DNA of 13,172 nt, from assembly GCA_012026715.1 (NCBI GenBank), contig VEPB01000241.1, forward strand, positions 1 through 13,172, in the 5' to 3' direction. The stretch's first letter is position 1. Each line of letters starts with the position of its first letter. The translations under genes and the position numbers were made by a program. This document shows positions 6,182 through 10,870 of this stretch, piece by piece. Source of the DNA: Methylococcaceae bacterium. Lineage in GTDB: Bacteria > Pseudomonadota > Gammaproteobacteria > Methylococcales > Methylococcaceae. Under the pieces are notes generated by a model. That model saw only the letters and a program-made list of their open reading frames with translations. It did not search any database and was not told where the DNA came from.

Positions 6182-7455
6182 CGGTCGTTGCGGAACGCCG
6201 GCTGGGACTGTTCTCGGCCACCGCGCTGGTGGTGGCCAGCATGGTGGGCACCGGGGTGTTCACCACCAGCGGCTTGCTGCTGGCCGACCTGGGCGGGCCC
6301 GGCCCGGTGCTGCTGACATGGCTGCTGGGCGGTGTGCTGGCAAGCTGCGGCGCCCTGAGTTACGCGGCGTTGGCGCGGCGGTTGCCGGAATCCGGCGGAG
6401 AATACCTGTTTCTGAGCCGTACCCTGCACCCGGCGGCGGGCAACATCGCCGGCTGGATTTCGCTGCTGGTAGGATTTTCCGCGCCGCTGGCCGCCGCGGC
6501 CTACGGCTTTGGCGAATACCTCAAGCACTGGGTTCCGGAAATCGGCTCGCGCTGGCTGGCGACCGGGCTGTTGTGCGGTATTGCCCTGGTCCATGGAATC
6601 GACGCCCAAAGAGGAGCCTGGCTGCAGAATCTGGCGGTGGTGCTGAAGCTTGCGCTGATTCTGGCGTTCATTGGTTTCGCTCTGCCGCGTTTGCCTGGTT
6701 CGGGTCAGGTCGAGGGTGCTAGCGACGGTGACGGTAGCCTGGCGTTGGCGCTGGTATGGGTGTCGTTCAGCTATTCCGGCTGGAACGCGGCGGTCTACGT
6801 GGCCGGTGAAGTGCGTGACCCGCGCCGCAATCTGCCGTTGGCGCTGCTGCTCGGAACCGGCCTGGTCACCGTCCTGTATCTCGCCATGAACGCTACGCTG
6901 CTGGCGGCGGCTCCGGCAGCCGAACTGGCCGGCAGGATCGAGATCGCCAGGGCGGCGGCCCAGGCTCTGGGGGGCCCGGATTGGGCTGACCGGGTCTCGG
7001 TGCTGGTGGCGTTTGCTCTGGCGACCACGGTGTCGGCAATGATGATGGCCGGCCCCCGGGTCTACGCCCAGATGGCACGCGACGGCTACCTGCCGGCCGG
7101 GCTGGCCGGCGGCGGCAAGGCGCCATCGGTTGCGGTCGCCCTGCAATGGGGATTGTCGCTGCTGTTGCTGTGGACGGCGGCTTTCGACAGCCTGCTCACC
7201 TATATCGGGTTCACCTTGAGCCTGTCCAGCGCCGCCACGGTGATCGGGCTGATTCGGTTGAAGCGGCGCGAGGGCGAAGCCTTTGCCGTGCCCGGCTGGC
7301 CCTGGGTGCCGGGTGTCTACCTGCTGGGGGTGGGGTGGCTGGCGCTGGCGACCATCCTGCGCCAACCGGTGGAAAGCCTGTGGGGGTTGGCGAGTTTCGG
7401 AATTGGCTGGGTTTCCTGGTGGTGGTGCCACCGCAGAATCCGGGCTACTCCGTAA
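6178..7455 (+). CDS. APC-family amino-acid permease
   Basis: Inner-membrane secondary transporter of 425 aa with about 12 hydrophobic segments, the expected size and layout for the amino acid-polyamine-organocation superfamily. The first helix contains the unwound substrate/cation motif VVASMVGTGVFTTSG, followed by LSYAALARRLPESGGEYLFLSR and GWISLLVGFSAPLAAAAYGFGEYL, typical of helices 2-3. VSFSYSGWNAAVYVAGEVRDPRRNLP marks helix 6 and the loop after it. Translation starts at GTG 6178 inside the pcm stop (GTGA overlap), so the two are coupled. Substrate cannot be assigned by motif. Pairing with an exported isoaspartate methyltransferase could suggest uptake of amino acids released during envelope protein turnover; that is speculation. 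The gene ends 6 bp before the converging lnt gene. Confidence 0.92.
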   Translation: MTVVAERRLGLFSATALVVASMVGTGVFTTSGLLLADLGGPGPVLLTWLLGGVLASCGALSYAALARRLPESGGEYLFLSRTLHPAAGNIAGWISLLVGFSAPLAAAAYGFGEYLKHWVPEIGSRWLATGLLCGIALVHGIDAQRGAWLQNLAVVLKLALILAFIGFALPRLPGSGQVEGASDGDGSLALALVWVSFSYSGWNAAVYVAGEVRDPRRNLPLALLLGTGLVTVLYLAMNATLLAAAPAAELAGRIEIARAAAQALGGPDWADRVSVLVAFALATTVSAMMMAGPRVYAQMARDGYLPAGLAGGGKAPSVAVALQWGLSLLLLWTAAFDSLLTYIGFTLSLSSAATVIGLIRLKRREGEAFAVPGWPWVPGVYLLGVGWLALATILRQPVESLWGLASFGIGWVSWWWCHRRIRATP

Positions 7456-7460
7456 GTCTG

Positions 7461-9029
7461 CTAGTCTCCGAACCATTTTCGGGGCGTCCTGCCACCGATC
7501 ACCAGCACTGCCAGACCCGCCCACAACAGGGTTGGAACCAGGTAGAACCAGCGCTGGTAGAAGGTCGGCGCCGGGTCGCGCAGGAACGGCACCTCGTAGA
7601 GCCCCGCCCACGCCTCACCGATGGGCGACAGCCGCAAGACCTCGCCCGAAGCCAAGGCCACCGTGGAAATGCCGGTATTGGTGACCCGCAGCACCGGACG
7701 GCGGAATTCCACCGCGCGCGCCAGCGTCATGTACAGATGCTGATAGGGTTCCTGCCAGTGGCCGTACCAGGAATCGTTGGTGACGTTGACGATGAACTGG
7801 GCGCCGAGCTGGGCCAGCGAGTGGCTGAACCACGGGAACAGGCTCTCATAGCAAATCTGCGGTCCCATGCGAAACTGGCCCAGGTTCAGCAGCACGGTCG
7901 GGCCGGGGCCGCGGGCGAAATGACCGGTGGCGGGCAGCCAGTCGCGAATTTGGGGGAACCACTGTTCGCCGGGAATGTATTCGCCGAATGCCAACAGGAT
8001 GGTCTTGCTGTAGGACGGTTGGATGATTTCTCCGTCGCGACCCAGCACGAACAGGGAATTGGTGAGCAGCCGCGACGTCAGGTCGGCGCCGTAGGTGCCG
8101 GTGACCAGGGCCAGTTGGCGTTCCTTGAGGTATTCCCGCAGCGCCGTGGGGAACTGCTGGTCCCGGAATGCCTCCCCCAGCAGCCCCGGGAAGGCCGATT
8201 CAGGCCACATGGCGAAGTCGCCCTTGCCGCCGGCCGCCTCGAGGGCTTGGTCGGTCAGCCGGAAATAGCGCCGCAGCATTTCTTCCCGGTAGCCGCCGCC
8301 GTAAATCTTCTCCATCGGTTCGGCGCTGCCCATGTTGCCCTGCACCAGCAAGGCCCGCAGCGACAAATCCGGTGCTGGCAACCGCTGCTCCAGCCAAATT
8401 CCGCCCAGATTCAGCAAGGCGAAAACCGTCACGACGGTCGCCAGCGTCAGTTTGCCTGAGCGCTCCCGGCGTCGGGTCCAGGCGTAATAAAGGGGCAAAT
8501 TGCACAGCAGGGTGGCCGCGCTGATGCCGCTGAAGCCGACGAACTCGGCCCATTGATAGACGGGTATCCCGGCGCCGAACCAGGTATATCCGAAATTCCA
8601 GTCGAACAGGGTCAGCGAATAGTGTTCGCACAATGTGGTCATCAGTGCCATGGCCGGCAGTGACAGCCGCCGAGACCACAGGGACCGGCGGTCGCCCCAG
8701 AACCAAAGGAGGCCCGCCACCGGCACGAACAAATGGGCGGCCAGGCCGAAGCCAATCATCCCCACGACCGCCAGTGGCCAATTCATGCCGGCAAATTCGT
8801 GCAGCAGATAGGTGACCCAATTGAAGCCGATCAGGGTGAATACAAAAGAGGCCAGCAAGCCTCCCAGAAATACCGATCGTGCGTTGGACTGGCGCGACCA
8901 GAACAGCCACAGGGGCACGAAGCCGAACAGTGAAGCCCAGGGCGGAAAAGGGATGTAGCTGGTGCCGATGAAGACGCCGGACAGCAAGGGCAAGCCCCAG
9001 CGTCCGACCGGGAATCGGAGGAAATTCAT
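7461..9029 (-). CDS. lnt: Apolipoprotein N-acyltransferase Lnt
   Basis: Inner-membrane enzyme that adds the third, N-linked acyl chain to the Cys of lipoproteins, completing their maturation. The N-terminal half (about 10-215) has six or so membrane helices. The C-terminal periplasmic nitrilase-like domain (about 224-485) carries the Glu-Lys-Cys triad: Glu277 in MWPESAFPG, Lys342 in YSKTILLAFGEYIPG and Cys393 in QICYESLFP. LLVQGNM (228-233) and VNVTNDSWYG (415-424) are further signatures, and a final helix lies at about 493-511. Length, 522 aa, is normal. The start ATG 9029 lacks an obvious Shine-Dalgarno. The usual proteobacterial neighbours (corC/ybeX, ybeY) are absent; instead it follows a small exported protein 59 bp upstream, probably in one transcript. 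Confidence 0.96.
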   Translation of the reverse strand: MNFLRFPVGRWGLPLLSGVFIGTSYIPFPPWASLFGFVPLWLFWSRQSNARSVFLGGLLASFVFTLIGFNWVTYLLHEFAGMNWPLAVVGMIGFGLAAHLFVPVAGLLWFWGDRRSLWSRRLSLPAMALMTTLCEHYSLTLFDWNFGYTWFGAGIPVYQWAEFVGFSGISAATLLCNLPLYYAWTRRRERSGKLTLATVVTVFALLNLGGIWLEQRLPAPDLSLRALLVQGNMGSAEPMEKIYGGGYREEMLRRYFRLTDQALEAAGGKGDFAMWPESAFPGLLGEAFRDQQFPTALREYLKERQLALVTGTYGADLTSRLLTNSLFVLGRDGEIIQPSYSKTILLAFGEYIPGEQWFPQIRDWLPATGHFARGPGPTVLLNLGQFRMGPQICYESLFPWFSHSLAQLGAQFIVNVTNDSWYGHWQEPYQHLYMTLARAVEFRRPVLRVTNTGISTVALASGEVLRLSPIGEAWAGLYEVPFLRDPAPTFYQRWFYLVPTLLWAGLAVLVIGGRTPRKWFGD

Positions 9030-9088
9030 GGAAGGTGAGCGGAATTGTGGGAAGATGGGGCGTTGCTCGGTTCGGCGCAGGGAGCCAG

Positions 9089-9505
9089 TCAGTTTTCCGG
9101 AGACTCGGGCCAGGCCAGGGTGAGGGACGCACCGTGGTGACCGGCGATCGACACCGTTTCGCGCAGGGTTTTGCTCCCATGGCTGGCCTCTAGCGTATAG
9201 CGGCCAGGTTGCAGTTTGGCGAACAGCCTGGGGCCGCCCGCCACGGTTTCCAGCACCCGCTTGCCGTCCCGGTCGGTGATACGCAGGGCCACGTCGCTGA
9301 GAAACTCGCCGCTACCCTGGACGGAGAACAACAGATGCAGGTTGTAATCGGAGCGGACTGCCTGCAACGCCTGATTTTCCTCGGCACCGATCCCGCCGGA
9401 GACAAATCTGACCTCGTCCTGGGTTTGGGGTTCGAGTGCGCGCGCCGCTGCGGGTAGGCTCAACTGCAAGGACGCGAGGATAGCGAAAAGGCGAGAAGGT
9501 TTCAT
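9089..9505 (-). CDS. Small exported carboxypeptidase-regulatory-like protein
   Basis: Periplasmic protein of 138 aa with a signal peptide at about 1-23 (KPSR, then a hydrophobic core, cleavage after AARA). The mature part resembles a conserved proteobacterial family with a carboxypeptidase-regulatory-like beta-sandwich: EVRFVSGGIGAEENQALQ (31-48), YNLHLLFSVQGSGEFLSDV (54-72), ITDRDGKRVLETVAGGP (76-92), and the turn LFAKLQPGRYTLEASHG (94-110). It has no enzyme motif and no known precise role. It is the first gene of a probable two-gene unit with lnt. A minus-strand -10 lies about 35 bp upstream. The start at ATG 9505 gives a canonical signal peptide; the ribosome binding site is weak. Confidence 0.83.
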   Translation of the reverse strand: MKPSRLFAILASLQLSLPAAARALEPQTQDEVRFVSGGIGAEENQALQAVRSDYNLHLLFSVQGSGEFLSDVALRITDRDGKRVLETVAGGPRLFAKLQPGRYTLEASHGSKTLRETVSIAGHHGASLTLAWPESPEN

Positions 9506-9539
9506 CGACTGGGCTCAGGTGGCGCAACGGCTAATGGCC

Positions 9540-9545
9540 ATTGTA
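9540..9545 (-). promoter_or_regulatory. Candidate -10 element for the exported-protein/lnt unit
   Basis: TACAAT on the minus strand (five of six matches to TATAAT) lies about 35 bases ahead of ATG 9505. The -35 position is poor and sits in a GC-rich inverted repeat, TCCCCG (about 9550) with CGGGGA (about 9576), which could be an operator or a 3' structure. Confidence 0.35.
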
Positions 9546-10000
9546 CCCGCTCCCCGTCGGCGGCCGATCAGGGCCGGGGATGTTTTGGATGAGCTAATGC
9601 TCCCATGAGCGGATTGACTTGAACGGATGGCAGGGATGTGCCCGAGACGGTCCGGGGTTACGGATCAAGTCTCCACCGCCAGAAAAAGCCGGAATCCGGG
9701 GCGCGCGGTCAATGCTGCCAGGCGGTCAAATGCCGAGTGTTGGCAGGGCCGGAGCGCCAGCAGAAGACTTTTCCAAGAGCCGACGTCTTTTTGGGTTACG
9801 ATTCGACGCCGGAAATGGGTACTCGATTGGGAATCCGCCGATCAATCGCGACGTTACGCGCCGCCGGTTTTCTCGTTGCGGCACGGCAAACCAGGGATGA
9901 TGCAGCGTGTCTACCTGGTGGTGTCGGCTTCCGGCGACAGTTTTCGAGGGGCGCTAACCCATCGCATTGCAATAGAAAATATTCCGGTTTAGCGCCGGAT

Positions 10001-10014
10001 GGCCCGACCGGGCC
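10001..10014. other. GC-rich palindromic hairpin
   Basis: GGCCC-GACC-GGGCC forms a perfect 5-bp stem with a tetraloop, extended by one T-A pair. No T-run follows on either strand, so a terminator is not supported. It lies about 100 bp upstream of the candidate sigma-54 promoter. Confidence 0.25.
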
Positions 10015-10105
10015 AGAGATTTCGTCGCAATCTGGAGACAGGTACGGAGAAGGATCGGGACCTGGAGATGCCGGTTCCGGTGAAAGCCTTGGGGTCTGCT
10101 CCAGT

Positions 10106-10120
10106 TGGCATAATAGGTGC
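10106..10120 (+). promoter_or_regulatory. Candidate sigma-54 (RpoN) promoter
   Basis: TGGCAT, five bases, GTGC: the invariant GG (10107-10108) and GC (10119-10120) are spaced exactly 10 bases apart as sigma-54 requires. Eight of the ten core positions agree with TGGCAC-N5-TTGC, and the flanking T on both sides also fits. Transcription would start near 10132, just before the tandem repeats, and run toward the long secreted-protein gene 740 bases away. The match is by eye; no upstream activator sites were identified. Confidence 0.4.
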
Positions 10121-10148
10121 TTGTTCGCCTCCTGTGCGCTAATTTTTT

Positions 10149-10181
10149 GATTAGGATCTGATTAAGATCTCATTAAGTCCT
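10149..10181. repeat. Three tandem 11-bp repeats, PmrA/QseB-like response-regulator box
   Basis: The units GATTAGGATCT, GATTAAGATCT and CATTAAGTCCT follow one another without gaps. On the minus strand they read CTTAAT-N5-CTTAAT-N5-CCTAAT. An 11-bp direct repeat with this hexamer is the known binding arrangement of OmpR-family regulators such as PmrA/BasR and QseB. The spacing of one helical turn puts all three half-sites on the same DNA face. No such regulator is encoded in the window. Confidence 0.5.
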
Positions 10182-10235
10182 GGAAGGCTTGCCCGATCGC
10201 GCACGTATAGGATACAAGGGGCCGCTGATTAAATT

Positions 10236-10323
10236 GGCGGATGCAGCGGTGCAGGGAGGCACCGCCAAAACCGCCGGCGCAAGCCTCTGATTTTTAGGAC
10301 GCTGGGAAACCGTGTTTTCCGGT
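10236..10323 (+). ncRNA. Candidate structured RNA element
   Basis: GGCGG (10236-10240) pairs with CCGCC (10271-10275) around a symmetric 5x5 internal loop and an inner perfect 7-bp stem GCGGTGC (10246-10252) / GCACCGC (10259-10265). Downstream, GGAAA/TTTCC (10305-10309/10316-10320) and ACCG/CGGT (10309-10312/10320-10323) are mutually exclusive pairings, as in an RNA switch. A 9-base AGGACGCTG is repeated either side of this second element (10296-10304 and 10325-10333). It matches no riboswitch class I can name. It could be a leader RNA, a small RNA or chance. Confidence 0.25.
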
Positions 10324-10475
10324 GAGGACGCTGAGGATCCAGGACGGATGGATTGCTTTAGCGCTTCCTGACTTGTTCAGATCGTTCGATTGACACATCA
10401 AGGTAGCCAGATGATTCGCTTGAACATGAATAACACATCGTCTATGCGAACTAGGAATGGAAAAGTCAGTACGCT

Positions 10476-10509
10476 CTGGGAATTGGATATCGCGGACTTC
10501 AATTCCCAG
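10476..10509. repeat. Perfect 10-bp inverted repeat
   Basis: CTGGGAATTG (10476-10485) and CAATTCCCAG (10500-10509) are perfect inverted copies separated by 14 bases. A second inverted repeat, CCTTCG/CGAAGG (10535-10540/10550-10555), lies 25 bases on. Together they could be RNA stem-loops of a decayed mobile or intron-like element on the minus strand, or operators. No T-run supports a terminator. Confidence 0.5.
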
Positions 10510-10542
10510 GTTTGCTCTCGCCCCATCCCAACATCCTTCGGC

Positions 10543-10635
10543 TCACGTACGAAGGTTCCCGGCCGTTCCGTGCCAGACGCAGCGGAACCCACCGGGAGTA
10601 ATCTGAGCGGCGCCGCCTATTGTAAAGGCGAGCAT
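10543..10635 (-). CDS. Possible short ORF with strong ribosome binding site
   Basis: A 30-codon minus-strand frame starts at ATG 10635 behind AGGGAGGT (10648-10641, 5 bases before the ATG), the same Shine-Dalgarno octamer used by the IS5-derived gene. The peptide begins MLAFTIGGAAQITPGG and has no recognised motif. The frame ends inside the CCTTCG/CGAAGG hairpin. It could be a leader peptide or the surviving start of a decayed gene. Coding is suggested only by the ribosome binding site. Confidence 0.2.
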   Translation of the reverse strand: MLAFTIGGAAQITPGGFRCVWHGTAGNLRT

Positions 10636-10870
10636 TGAACACCTCCCTATTCGAGGTTCGATAAGGATTTGCTGCAGCTCAGATAAAGCACACACAAACT
10701 GCCCCTAGCACTTCTGACCCGATAATTTGACCGATGAGAAACTCGGGCTACGGCGGTTTGTCGCAATTTCAATATTGTCGGTAATGGCTTCCAAGCGATA
10801 GTCAGTTGCCATAGTCAAGGATCGTTCCGGAAAGGATAAATAGATTTCGTTTTTTAAGGTGTATTTTTCT

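Larger units (their letters stand above)
9506..10870. other. 1.36-kb stretch without a convincing protein gene
   Basis: Several overlapping plus-strand frames of 80-170 codons are open between 9619 and 10150, and one of 82 codons at 10390-10638. None has a ribosome binding site, family motif or protein-like hydrophobic pattern, and three compete for the same DNA, so I do not call them. The stretch does hold separate regulatory-looking items listed individually: a sigma-54-like promoter, tandem 11-bp repeats, a candidate folded RNA, a 10-bp inverted repeat and a short minus-strand frame with a strong ribosome binding site. Base composition falls from GC-rich to nearly balanced from about 10130 rightward. 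It may be a degenerate accessory segment carrying the control region of the long gene at 10871. Confidence 0.6.

Noticed and set aside
6082..7611. 509-codon minus-strand frame opposite the permease
   Set aside because: The product is Gln/Arg/Pro-rich with no family motif; the plus strand carries a clear APC permease with membrane helices.
9885..9892. GGCAAACC, and CAAAACC...CGCAAGCC near 10266-10284, recalling the cyclic-di-GMP-I riboswitch core
   Set aside because: Neither site has the tetraloop/receptor helices or the GGGACGCAAAGCC block in the right place, so the consensus fold cannot form.
9638..10150. 170-codon plus-strand frame in the intergenic stretch
   Set aside because: Two other frames overlap it, there is no ribosome binding site and no recognisable motif, and the composition looks non-coding. 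It also spans the sigma-54-like site.
10390..10638. 82-codon plus-strand frame
   Set aside because: No ribosome binding site or motif; it runs through two inverted repeats, which better explain the segment.
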